A stretch of DNA of 46,563 nucleotides, from assembly GCA_024693345.1 (NCBI GenBank), contig JAILLB010000002.1:1-46563 (forward strand), read 5' to 3'. A program made the translations under genes and the position numbers. This DNA is from Clostridiales bacterium (GTDB taxonomy: Bacteria; Bacillota; Clostridia; Oscillospirales; CAG-272). Below, piece after piece: positions 39,812-46,563 of this stretch (position 1 is its first letter; the number at the start of each line of letters is the position of its first letter). The notes beneath the pieces were generated by a model that saw only the letters and a program-made list of their open reading frames with translations, was not told where the DNA came from and did no database searches.

Positions 39812-42339
39812 CAAAAGCCTCCTTGTTCCGTACGTTTGATAATGTCGTCCTGAAGTGCTCTTGAAAGGGTTGTGAACAATGCACTGTACCCTGCCACCCT
39901 GACAACGAGTGAGCGGTATTTATCCGGATTCTTCTGTGCATCTCTCAGCGTTTCTCTTGAAACGACATTGAACTGCATGTGTGATCCCTTCTTGTCAAAG
40001 TATCCCCTGACAAGTGAAACGAAGTTTTCAAGTCCCTGCTGACCAGCGAGAGCTGTCGGGTGGAACTTCATGTTAAACAGTGTTCCGTTTGATGCTATGA
40101 AGTGGTCTATACATGCAACCGAGTTAGCAGCCGCGGTCGGTCCCTTGACATCTCTTCCCGCTGCCGGGCTTACGCCGTCTGCAACAGGTGTGAATGAAAG
40201 TCTTCCGTCCGGGGTGCCTCCGGTCTGACCGCCGAGCAGAACGTTTGCGGATACAGGATACAAACCTGCCTGGAACATTCCGCCCCTCGGGTTCTTGTAA
40301 GTTTCCATCGGTCTTGTGTAACAGTAGGTTACATCGCGTGCAAACTTGTCTACTTCACTGATGTCATTTCCGAATTTCGGAAGTGCTTCAATATCTTCAC
40401 GGAGCTTGCGGTATTTAGCCTTATCAGCATCCGAGCATCTGTTCTTTCTTATTTCGGTAAAGATCTTTGCAACGTCGCTTTCGGAAACCGTTCTGCCGCT
40501 TGCAATTACTTCTTTAACCGCTTCTTTTGTTAGTTTCTCGGCAAAGTGCGCATCCATATCTTCGCCGTAGTTGTTGTCTATTGCCTCTTTGAAATCAGCA
40601 AGTGTGTATTTGTGCTGTTCAAACACCAATGACTTAACTGCCCACAGTGAGTCTGCCATGTTTGCAACACCGAATCCCTGAGGACCTGAGAAATTGTACT
40701 TTGCTCCGCCCTCCTGAATGCTCTTTCCTTTTGCAATACAGTCGTCAACCATGCATGATTCAAACGGCAGCGGGCATCTCTCTGCGTGAGCCACATCTAT
40801 TGCGTTGATTGAGTTGACAAGCAACTTGATGAAGTATTCTATCTGTGTCTTGTAAGCGCCGTAGAATTCTTCAAAAGAAGTCATCTTTGTTACGTCGCCT
40901 GTCTTAGGTCCGATCTGAACGCCTTTGTCAACACCGTTTGAGAAGACCAGTTCAAGAGGTCTGCACATATTGAAGAATGCTGCATCGTGCCAACCGTCTG
41001 TCTTGCCTGAAGTCTGAGGTTCAACACATCCGATAATGTTGTAGTTTCTAGCTTCCTGTACAGTCAGTCCTCTGCTTATGAGCTGAGGGATGATTACTTC
41101 GTCGTTGTAATAAGCCGGGAAACCGATTCCGGTTCTTGTGAGTTCTGCTGCTCTCAAAAGCAGTGAGTGAGGAGAACCGTTCCAGACTCTTATTGAGAAT
41201 GAAGGCTGCGGGAGGAATACGTGTTCGGTTGCTGTGATGCACATGAATGACAAGTCGTTTGTTGCATCAATTCCGTCTTCATCCTGTCCTCCTACTATGA
41301 GGTTCTGGAACAGGCTGTAACCTGCAAATCCCTCTGCACTGACTGCGTCTCTGCACTTGTTCAAGTCATTGAGCTTGACCCATACGCAGTCAATCAGTTC
41401 CTGAGCGCTTTCTCTTGTTATCTTTCCTGCATCAAGATCTGCTTTGAAGTACGGATACATGTACTGATCGAATCTTCCGGGTGAAATTGAGTGTCCGCTT
41501 GATTCCATCTGAAGCAGCATCTGAATAAACCAGAAACTCTGGAGCGCTTCTTTGAATGATGTTGCACCGTGTTCCGGTACGTAATCACATATTCTTGCTA
41601 TATCTTCGAGTTCAGCTCTTCTCTTTACGTCTGAGCATGTCTTGGCTTCGGACATTGCCAGAGCCGAATATCTCTTTGCATACTTAATTACCGATTCACA
41701 ACTCAAAACAACTGCATCGAGGAAATGAACTCTCTTGTTATAGTCTGCATCACCAATATCGAGTTTTTCCCTGGCTTCCTTGGCCTCGCGGATGATTCCG
41801 AGATAACCCTCTCTGAGAACCTTGCCGTAATTTACAGTTATATGTCCGACACCATTGAAGAAATAGTTACCGGGAGTATACATGTTGTGCTGGAAAGCTT
41901 CGAAAGCTTCCGGAACCATGTAGGAAGTTGCAAGTTCGCTCGTTGTCTTTCCCTTCCAATATTTATATACCTCATGAAGAGTCTTCTTCGTCTCATCGGC
42001 AATATAGAATGGATCCGCAATACGTGTTGCAACAGTATCGAATTCGGATTCAAGCCACTCGAATGAGTATTCCGGGAAAACCTGGCATCCTCTCGGAGCT
42101 TTAGTAGCTGAACCCACAATTAGTTCTTTGCTTCTTATTGTTATCGGGATGTTTTCCAGAATGTGAGCAAATGCCTTTGCTCTTCTGGTAATCATCGGTT
42201 CACCCTCTGTCTCCTTATATGATTCTGTAATAAGAACTGCTCTGTCCGATTCAATTTCGGGCATTTTGCGGTAAAGATCTTCTACCAATGCCGGAATTCT
42301 ATCGCTCTTGGCAATCTTGTCTGTGTAGAATGTTTTCAA
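39811..42339 (-). CDS. Glycyl-radical 1,2-propanediol dehydratase, TTG start
   Basis: 842 residues. Converts 1,2-propanediol to propionaldehyde without B12. Active-site residues match B12-independent glycerol dehydratase: His166, His283, Cys438 and Glu440 in GCVEP, Asp452, and the radical Gly817 in RVAGYSA. The same set separates diol dehydratases from choline lyase and pyruvate formate-lyase. The start is TTG (42339-42337) with GAGGAAA upstream, and no ATG fits the conserved N-terminus. First gene of the microcompartment operon, overlapping the activase. Propanediol rather than glycerol is inferred from the operon. Confidence 0.94.
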   Translation of the reverse strand: MKTFYTDKIAKSDRIPALVEDLYRKMPEIESDRAVLITESYKETEGEPMITRRAKAFAHILENIPITIRSKELIVGSATKAPRGCQVFPEYSFEWLESEFDTVATRIADPFYIADETKKTLHEVYKYWKGKTTSELATSYMVPEAFEAFQHNMYTPGNYFFNGVGHITVNYGKVLREGYLGIIREAKEAREKLDIGDADYNKRVHFLDAVVLSCESVIKYAKRYSALAMSEAKTCSDVKRRAELEDIARICDYVPEHGATSFKEALQSFWFIQMLLQMESSGHSISPGRFDQYMYPYFKADLDAGKITRESAQELIDCVWVKLNDLNKCRDAVSAEGFAGYSLFQNLIVGGQDEDGIDATNDLSFMCITATEHVFLPQPSFSIRVWNGSPHSLLLRAAELTRTGIGFPAYYNDEVIIPQLISRGLTVQEARNYNIIGCVEPQTSGKTDGWHDAAFFNMCRPLELVFSNGVDKGVQIGPKTGDVTKMTSFEEFYGAYKTQIEYFIKLLVNSINAIDVAHAERCPLPFESCMVDDCIAKGKSIQEGGAKYNFSGPQGFGVANMADSLWAVKSLVFEQHKYTLADFKEAIDNNYGEDMDAHFAEKLTKEAVKEVIASGRTVSESDVAKIFTEIRKNRCSDADKAKYRKLREDIEALPKFGNDISEVDKFARDVTYCYTRPMETYKNPRGGMFQAGLYPVSANVLLGGQTGGTPDGRLSFTPVADGVSPAAGRDVKGPTAAANSVACIDHFIASNGTLFNMKFHPTALAGQQGLENFVSLVRGYFDKKGSHMQFNVVSRETLRDAQKNPDKYRSLVVRVAGYSALFTTLSRALQDDIIKRTEQGGF

Positions 42340-42369
42340 GTTAAATTTCCTCGCATTCCTCAGATTTTT

Positions 42370-42392
42370 CCCGTTTGTGATGCTAAAACGGG
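42370..42392 (-). other. Stem-loop in the dehydratase 5' leader
   Basis: CCCGTTT (42370-42376) and AAACGGG (42386-42392), 7 bp with a 9-base loop, about 30 bases before the TTG start. A second pairing, GAAGTAT/ATACTTC (42405-42411 and 42417-42423), lies at the predicted transcript start. Neither is followed by U in the operon direction, so they may stabilise the 5' end. Confidence 0.5.
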
Positions 42393-42429
42393 CATAGATT
42401 TCGAGAAGTATCGGTTATACTTCGAGCTT

Positions 42430-42458
42430 AGAATATCACATATGTTGTTTTTTGTCAA
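42430..42458 (-). promoter_or_regulatory. Promoter of the microcompartment operon
   Basis: Minus strand TTGACA (42458-42453), a 17-base spacer containing AACAACAT, and TATTCT (42435-42430). The spacer repeat sits where a repressor would block polymerase. Confidence 0.8.
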
Positions 42459-42701
42459 CATTATTTGTCAAAAAATCAACAACATTTTATCAAAATACCA
42501 CATTTTTCAAAATAATATCCCACATTTTATGTTGTTTTATACAATTTTTGTTGTTTGTTTCCACAGTTTATCAACAGAGTTTCCCACACAATGTTGCAAT
42601 TTTTGACATATTTACCACAATTTTTGTTTTATTATGTGGATATTATGTTGTTTTGTGTTGTTTTATGTTGATAATTTATGTTGTTTTTTGTCTTAATGTT
42701 G
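42442..42701. promoter_or_regulatory. ATGTTG repeat array, probable DeoR-type operators
   Basis: The gene-free, very AT-rich stretch between the dehydratase and the antiporter carries about ten copies of ATGTTG or its complement. Examples are ATGTTGTTTTTTG at 42442, TCAACAACAT at 42476-42485, ATGTTGTTTTAT at 42529, TTGTTGTTT at 42548, ATGTTGCAA at 42591, and a run at 42645, 42655 (GTGTTG), 42665, 42678 and 42696. Three in that run are 10 bases apart, one helical turn. DeoR-family repressors commonly bind such TGTT-type direct repeats, and one is encoded in the operon. Confidence 0.65.
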
Positions 42702-42722
42702 ATTTTCCGGACAAAACGAAAC

Positions 42723-42751
42723 AGTGTGCATTTCTTGTGAAAATGCACACT
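42723..42751. other. 11-bp perfect stem-loop upstream of the antiporter
   Basis: AGTGTGCATTT (42723-42733), loop CTTGTGA, AAATGCACACT (42741-42751). No T-run on either strand, and it lies upstream of the antiporter's predicted promoter. It could be a DNA operator or insulate the two divergent units. Confidence 0.5.
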
Positions 42752-42800
42752 TTAGTAATAAAGGAATACTCCTATGTTTGTAATAATATACAAATTTCAC

Positions 42801-42828
42801 TTGCTTTATTTTATTTTTCGTCTATAAT
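42801..42828 (+). promoter_or_regulatory. Promoter of the antiporter-mgtC pair
   Basis: TTGCTT (42801-42806), 16-base spacer, TATAAT (42823-42828), 31 bases before the ATG. Confidence 0.65.
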
Positions 42829-42859
42829 TAATAAATATACTCGGAAAGGGGGATTCTGC

Positions 42860-44293
42860 ATGCCTGACATTTATCAAGGTATTACTTCTGAAACAATGAT
42901 AATAGTGATGTCAATCGCAATTATGCTCTTCAGCGGATTTGCAATGACTAGACTCACTAAACTGCTCCATCTCCCGAATGTTACCGGATATATCATAGCG
43001 GGAATACTGATCGGACCTTATTGTCTGAAGCTTGTTCATCCCTCTGTGATCCAGGGAATGGACTTCATGGCCGACATCGCACTTGCTTTCATTGCATTCG
43101 GTACAGGCCAGTTCTTCAAGTTCAGCGTTCTGAAGAAAAACGGACCGAAGGTTATTGTTATAACGCTTTTTGAAGCGCTTCTCTCTTCGGTTCTTGTGTT
43201 CATAGTCACATTCTTTATTCTCAGACTCAACATTGAGTTCTCGATTGTCATCTCTGCCCTGGCAATGGCAACAGCACCTGCCTCAACACTCATGACAATA
43301 AAGCAGACAAAATCAAAAGGAGATTTTGTAGACACACTTCTTCAGGTTATAGCGATTGACGATGTTGTTGCTCTCACTGCATTCAGCATCACGATTTCAA
43401 TTGCATTTGCAAAATCTTCGAATGGCATAAGCTTTTCAAGCGTCATGGTACCGGTACTTCTTAATATCGTGTGCATGTTACTCGGCGGTCTGTTCGGATG
43501 GGTTCTTAAATTCCTTATTTCATCCAAGCGTTCAAATGACAACAGACTGATTATAGCAATAGCAGTGCTGTTCTCGTTCTGCGGTATATGCGTTGCCCTT
43601 GAAATATCTCCTCTTCTAGGATGTATGGCAATGGGTATGATATATGTCAACACGGCAAAGGATGACAAACTGTTCAAGCAGCTGAGCTACTTCAGCCCGC
43701 CTATACTGCTTTTGTTCTTTGTAAGATCAGGTGCAAACTTCAATCTCGGAACACTTTTCCAGACCTCTTCAAGCATAGGTGCAACACCTCTGATTGTAAT
43801 AGGTATATTGTACTTCCTTGTAAGAATAGCGGGAAAATACCTCGGTTCATTTGCAGGTTCAGCCATAGTTAAGAAGGACAGGAAAGTGCGTAATTATCTC
43901 GGACTTGCCTTAATACCACAGGCAAGTGTTGCCATAGGACTTGCCACACTCGGTGCAAGAACCCTGGGACCTGGTATGGGAGATGCACTTCAGACAATAA
44001 TTATCTCAGTAAGCATCCTGTACGAACTGATAGGTCCTGCATGCGGCAAATTTGCACTGTACAAGACCGGTTCATATTCAGAAAACATAGACGAAGTGGT
44101 TCCTGTTTCAGAAACCGATAAACATCAGAAGAGCCAGGTAGAGATACTGATCGATCAGATACAGGAAATACAGAAAACTCTGCCCGAACATCCTCAGGCT
44201 ACATCCGAGGAAGAACAGGCATTCAACGAAGCAGCTGAAGAACAATATGAAAACTTCAACTATAAACGAAAACGACACTTTGGGAGGAAATAG
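42860..44293 (+). CDS. CPA2-family cation:proton antiporter
   Basis: 477 residues from ATG 42860 (GGGGG seven bases upstream); the frame is open upstream through the repeat region but that is not coding. About 12 membrane spans fill residues 10-405. LPNVTGYIIAGILIGP and MDFMADIALAFIAFGTGQFF are characteristic of the Na+/H+ exchanger (PF00999) family. A soluble, Glu/Gln-rich tail of about 70 residues ends the protein (EEEQAFNEAAEEQYENF), with no TrkA-N domain seen. It exchanges Na+ or K+ for H+ at the inner membrane. Followed 5 bases later by an MgtC-like gene. Confidence 0.88.
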   Translation: MPDIYQGITSETMIIVMSIAIMLFSGFAMTRLTKLLHLPNVTGYIIAGILIGPYCLKLVHPSVIQGMDFMADIALAFIAFGTGQFFKFSVLKKNGPKVIVITLFEALLSSVLVFIVTFFILRLNIEFSIVISALAMATAPASTLMTIKQTKSKGDFVDTLLQVIAIDDVVALTAFSITISIAFAKSSNGISFSSVMVPVLLNIVCMLLGGLFGWVLKFLISSKRSNDNRLIIAIAVLFSFCGICVALEISPLLGCMAMGMIYVNTAKDDKLFKQLSYFSPPILLLFFVRSGANFNLGTLFQTSSSIGATPLIVIGILYFLVRIAGKYLGSFAGSAIVKKDRKVRNYLGLALIPQASVAIGLATLGARTLGPGMGDALQTIIISVSILYELIGPACGKFALYKTGSYSENIDEVVPVSETDKHQKSQVEILIDQIQEIQKTLPEHPQATSEEEQAFNEAAEEQYENFNYKRKRHFGRK

Positions 44294-44298
44294 GTATT

Positions 44299-45012
44299 AT
44301 GGTAGATCCTATAGTTTCATTACTGAATATTGATAACAGCCTAACAATTTACGCTGTGCTGGTAAGACTGGCGCTTGCCCTTGCCATCGGCGCTCTTGTC
44401 GGATGTGAAAGAGCTCAGAAACGTCATTCTGCCGGATTGAGAACATTCTTGCTCGTAACCTTCTCGGGAACCATCGCCATGATAATCGACTTGTTTCTCA
44501 TGGAGAAAACCCTGACAAATCTTCCTATACTGTCAGCAGTTGCAGTTATCTCATCCGCTCTTTTAAGCGGCAACTCAATTCTCTACAGTTCAAGAAGCCA
44601 GATCAAAGGTCTTACGACTTCAGCAGGTCTTTGGGTCTGCAGCCTTTTGGGCGTTCTTTGCGGATCCGGACTTTACACAATAACAATTATCTGCACGATT
44701 ATTCTTTATGTTATACTTGCTGCAATTCCGAGTGCTGAGAAGTTCTTGAAGGACAGATCAAACCACTTTGAACTTCACCTGGAACTCAAAAACAAATCCA
44801 ATCTTCAGGACTTTGTTGCAACAATTAGAAGCCTGGGACTCAGAATTGATGACATCGAATCAAATCCAGCATACATAGGTTCAGGACTCAGCGTTTATAC
44901 TGTTACCGTAACGATAAAGAGCAAAGAACTCAAAAAATACAAAACACATGAAGAGATAATTGAAGCATTGAAAACACTTGAATATATTAATCATATAGAG
45001 GAAATGACCTGA
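44299..45012 (+). CDS. MgtC/SapB-family membrane protein
   Basis: 237 residues. LVRLALALAIGALVGCERAQ and SAGLRTFLLVTFSG are the MgtC N-terminal signature, with about four to five membrane spans to residue 150. About 155-237 is a soluble ACT-like domain (FELHLELKNKSNLQDFVATI, VYTVTVTIKSKELKKY). MgtC proteins affect Mg2+ homeostasis or modulate the ATP synthase; here it is paired with an ion antiporter, suggesting a joint role in ion balance. A strong terminator follows. Confidence 0.88.
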   Translation: MVDPIVSLLNIDNSLTIYAVLVRLALALAIGALVGCERAQKRHSAGLRTFLLVTFSGTIAMIIDLFLMEKTLTNLPILSAVAVISSALLSGNSILYSSRSQIKGLTTSAGLWVCSLLGVLCGSGLYTITIICTIILYVILAAIPSAEKFLKDRSNHFELHLELKNKSNLQDFVATIRSLGLRIDDIESNPAYIGSGLSVYTVTVTIKSKELKKYKTHEEIIEALKTLEYINHIEEMT

Positions 45013-45038
45013 TTTAAGCACAAACTATGGCATTCAAA

Positions 45039-45091
45039 AGGCACTCCGTATCAACGAACTTGGTATCGTTGGCGGGAGTGCCTCTTTTTTT
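45039..45091 (+). terminator. Terminator of the antiporter-mgtC operon
   Basis: AGGCACTCC (45039-45047) pairs with GGAGTGCCT (45075-45083), with a second inner helix CAACGA/TCGTTG, then seven T (45085-45091). Confidence 0.92.
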
Positions 45092-45249
45092 GTTTTTGGT
45101 ATATAACCCAAATAGTAATTAGAATTGTGCCATACAAAAGCAATCAACAAAAAATCTTAGGTATGTTCAAGTTCCCAAGTATTCATTTTGAATCTTTGTA
45201 AGAGGATTAAGGAACTTACAACCCATTGGTTTGGAAGGTGCATAAACAA

Positions 45250-45455
45250 CTATTGTGTTCTAACACTCCCAATTACAAAAGATATCACTATTGCAATCCA
45301 ATTGATATTGATTCGAAGTATGATAAATTTGGAACTTGCGGGAATATAATCCTGTGGGAAAATATCTTGTGTAATAACACCAAACAATACTAGAAGGTAA
45401 AAAATCATGGTACAAATAATAATTGTACTCGATATTATATAGCATGTCTTTGCAA
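45250..45455 (-). pseudogene. C-terminal remnant of a membrane protein, cut by the IS element
   Basis: Reading from the IS right end into the flank, a frame stays open to a TAG at 45250. It encodes about 67 residues with two hydrophobic stretches (ISSTIIICTMIFYLLVLFG and INWIAIVISFVIGS), separated by a polar loop. It has no start of its own on this side; its upstream part would lie beyond the element. I recognise no family. It may equally be a chance AT-rich frame. The 158 bases between it and the terminator (45092-45249) hold nothing I can name. Confidence 0.4.
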
Positions 45456-45600
45456 GTGAACCACTCACGACTAAAGTCACGAGCTTCGTGAAGGGCTAAG
45501 ATATCTTCGCCCATACACAGGGTGGACACACACCCGCTACTCCTTGTTACAGGAGATACGTTTTATTGTCTAATTATGCCATCGTAATTGCTTTGTGATG
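45456..45600 (-). ncRNA. TnpB guide RNA (omega/reRNA) scaffold at the IS right end
   Basis: After the tnpB stop the minus strand folds as a series of helices: CTCCT/AGGAG, GGGTG...CCACCC, GGGC...GCCC, and finally CTCGTGAC-TTTA-GTCGTGAG (45483-45464), then TGGTTCAC ending at 45456. This GAAGCTCGTGACTTTAG-type hairpin before TTCAC is the usual IS200/IS605 right end, which doubles as the 3' part of the guide RNA scaffold. The guide would be the next roughly 16 flanking bases (45455 to about 45440). The 5' boundary is approximate and may lie inside tnpB. Confidence 0.7.
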
Positions 45601-46563
45601 CTTTGATGATGGATTCAAATCTGAGAATTCACAAATGGATATGGTTTTTGTTAGGTAGGAGAAATCTTGGACTGTGTTAAAGATTCTTTCATTTGCTTTT
45701 CTTCCAATATTCATTGCTCCATTTACATCAGCATTGATGAGAGTTCCATTTCCGGATCTATACAATCCACGCTTGATACGTCTACCTGAGAATTCAACTT
45801 CTTCGGCATTATTGAACGTTTCGGGCATTACATTATTATCCAGAAAGCTTGCTTTTGACGTGTAACTTTCTTCCTGGTCAAATACTTTTACAAGGTAGTT
45901 TCTTGATACTGAATGCAGAATGGAAATGAATCTGGAATGAGGAATGTTCACAAACTCCTGATTGTTCTTGTGTCCTATGTTAACTTCCTGTTTCCATCCG
46001 GTATTCTTACCCACAATAAGGTAATTGAGGTTTCTTTCAGTCATTGTCCTGAATACATAATGTGCAATCTTGTAGAATGTATCTGTTAAGAATGCATCAC
46101 GTTTTCTTGACAAAGCATTCATTTGCTTTGTTGTCTTAGGATGGAATGTCTTTGGATCATGTCCAAGCATTTGTATACTGCGGAGTTTTGACATTTGTTT
46201 GTTGTACCACTGGTTAGCAGATACCAATACTTCGCCCTTGACTATAATGGGTGTATTCCCCTTATTGTCTGTTATGGTTGCAAAGTTTCGGATCCCTGGA
46301 TCCAGCATGGCTACACCGGCTTCAGATGGTATGTCTTTGACGTTATTGCACAATGAGTCATTGATATTTTTGACGCCGTCATCGGTGACTATCTGAATCT
46401 GGTATATACCGCAATATGGAACAATACGGACTTCAATCAGCTTATCTCCAAAATGGGGCATTATTGAAACATCAAGTTTTTCCTTGCATTTGGGAAAACG
46501 AAGAAGACCATTCTGTATTTTGCATGCAATATTACTAAGAGTTACAGTTTTATGGTCGGATTT
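45574..46563 (-). CDS. tnpB: TnpB-family RNA-guided endonuclease (5' end outside window)
   Basis: 329 residues visible; the frame stays open to the window edge, so it is incomplete at its N-terminus (about 70-100 residues missing). Counting from an internal Met at 46461: Asp54 in MLDPGIRNFATI is RuvC-I, and Asp245 in INADVNGAMNI is RuvC-III. The RuvC-II Glu position reads LIVGKNTGWKQE, with Gly where Glu is usual and a nearby Glu149. The C-terminal zinc finger CPxCG...CxxC is replaced by YTSKASFLD and FSGRRIKRGLYRSG. This is a known zinc-less TnpB branch. It cuts DNA matched by the guide from its own right end. Confidence 0.88.
   Translation of the reverse strand, partial: KSDHKTVTLSNIACKIQNGLLRFPKCKEKLDVSIMPHFGDKLIEVRIVPYCGIYQIQIVTDDGVKNINDSLCNNVKDIPSEAGVAMLDPGIRNFATITDNKGNTPIIVKGEVLVSANQWYNKQMSKLRSIQMLGHDPKTFHPKTTKQMNALSRKRDAFLTDTFYKIAHYVFRTMTERNLNYLIVGKNTGWKQEVNIGHKNNQEFVNIPHSRFISILHSVSRNYLVKVFDQEESYTSKASFLDNNVMPETFNNAEEVEFSGRRIKRGLYRSGNGTLINADVNGAMNIGRKANERIFNTVQDFSYLTKTISICEFSDLNPSSKHHKAITMA

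Larger units (their letters stand above)
45456..46563 (-). mobile_element. IS200/IS605-family insertion element (right part only)
   Basis: Contains the tnpB gene and the right-end hairpin; the left end, and any tnpA, lie outside the window. The right boundary is placed after TTCAC at 45456. Such elements move as single-stranded DNA and leave no target duplication, so none is expected. Confidence 0.75.

Noticed and set aside
42442..42701. CRISPR array or replication origin (DnaA-box-like repeats)
   Set aside because: The repeats are short, irregularly spaced and lack unique spacers of equal length. TTATCAACA occurs at 42569, but there is no cluster of DnaA boxes and no dnaA/dnaN nearby.
42452..42859. 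A 136-residue N-terminal extension of the antiporter
   Set aside because: It runs through the repeat array and the predicted promoter. Homology starts at MPDIYQG, and the Shine-Dalgarno fits ATG 42860.
45092..45249. Short open frame ending in NEYLGT on the minus strand
   Set aside because: About 27 codons without a start or ribosome binding site; treated as chance.

Overview
The window looks like the chromosome of a low-to-mid GC, strictly anaerobic Firmicute (class Clostridia; gut or plant-fibre fermenter). The pointers are a phoH-ybeY-era-recO cluster, MutS2, a T-box leader, an AroE-AroK fusion, strong AGGAGG-type ribosome binding sites and an oxygen-sensitive glycyl-radical microcompartment. 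Most genes lie on the minus strand, in long runs with 4-base ATGA overlaps.

Region 1 (1-9112, minus). An aromatic amino acid supply block. Transcription starts at a near-consensus promoter (9112-9083), passes a T-box leader whose specifier reads best as UUC (Phe), then a lipoprotein/permease/ATPase importer of the TrpXYZ type. About 50 bases later comes a 20-codon leader peptide rich in Tyr and Phe codons, with an antiterminator/terminator pair. It precedes aminotransferase-pheA-aroB-aroC-aroEK-aroQ (aroQ is cut by the window edge). Import and synthesis therefore appear to be controlled by two different aromatic sensors in series.

Region 2 (9123-19424, minus). A small Cys-rich protein, mutS2, rhaB, rhaA, a tandem class II aldolase whose second half has lost its catalytic residues, a long PRPP-synthetase-like protein, a PHP phosphoesterase and an isopropylmalate-dehydrogenase-like protein whose three metal-binding aspartates are all replaced.

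Region 3 (19449-26351, mostly plus). phoH-ybeY-era-recO, mntP (minus) facing malQ with overlapping promoters, then a DUF2500 membrane protein and a Ppx/GppA phosphatase.

Region 4 (26429-42701, minus). A complete glycyl-radical 1,2-propanediol microcompartment operon of the fucose/rhamnose type (GRM5-like): propanediol dehydratase and activase, PduU- and PduV-like proteins, encapsulated class II aldolase, GlcG/PduO-C protein, alcohol dehydrogenase, five BMC-H paralogues, BMC-P, PduS, PduT, a DeoR regulator, acetate kinase, PduP, PduL and an SGNH esterase. It is preceded by an AT-rich region with many ATGTTG repeats, probably operators for the DeoR protein. RhaB and RhaA in region 2 make rhamnulose-1-phosphate. 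Aldolase cleavage gives lactaldehyde, which is reduced to propanediol, dehydrated to propionaldehyde and disproportionated to propanol and propionyl-CoA, then propionyl-phosphate and propionate plus ATP.

Region 5 (42801-46563). A CPA2 cation/proton antiporter and an MgtC-like protein (plus), a strong terminator, then the right end of an IS605-type element carrying a TnpB RNA-guided nuclease (minus, 5' end outside the window). The element seems to have landed in a membrane-protein gene, of which only the C-terminal part is visible.

I saw no tRNA, rRNA, CRISPR array or prophage genes.
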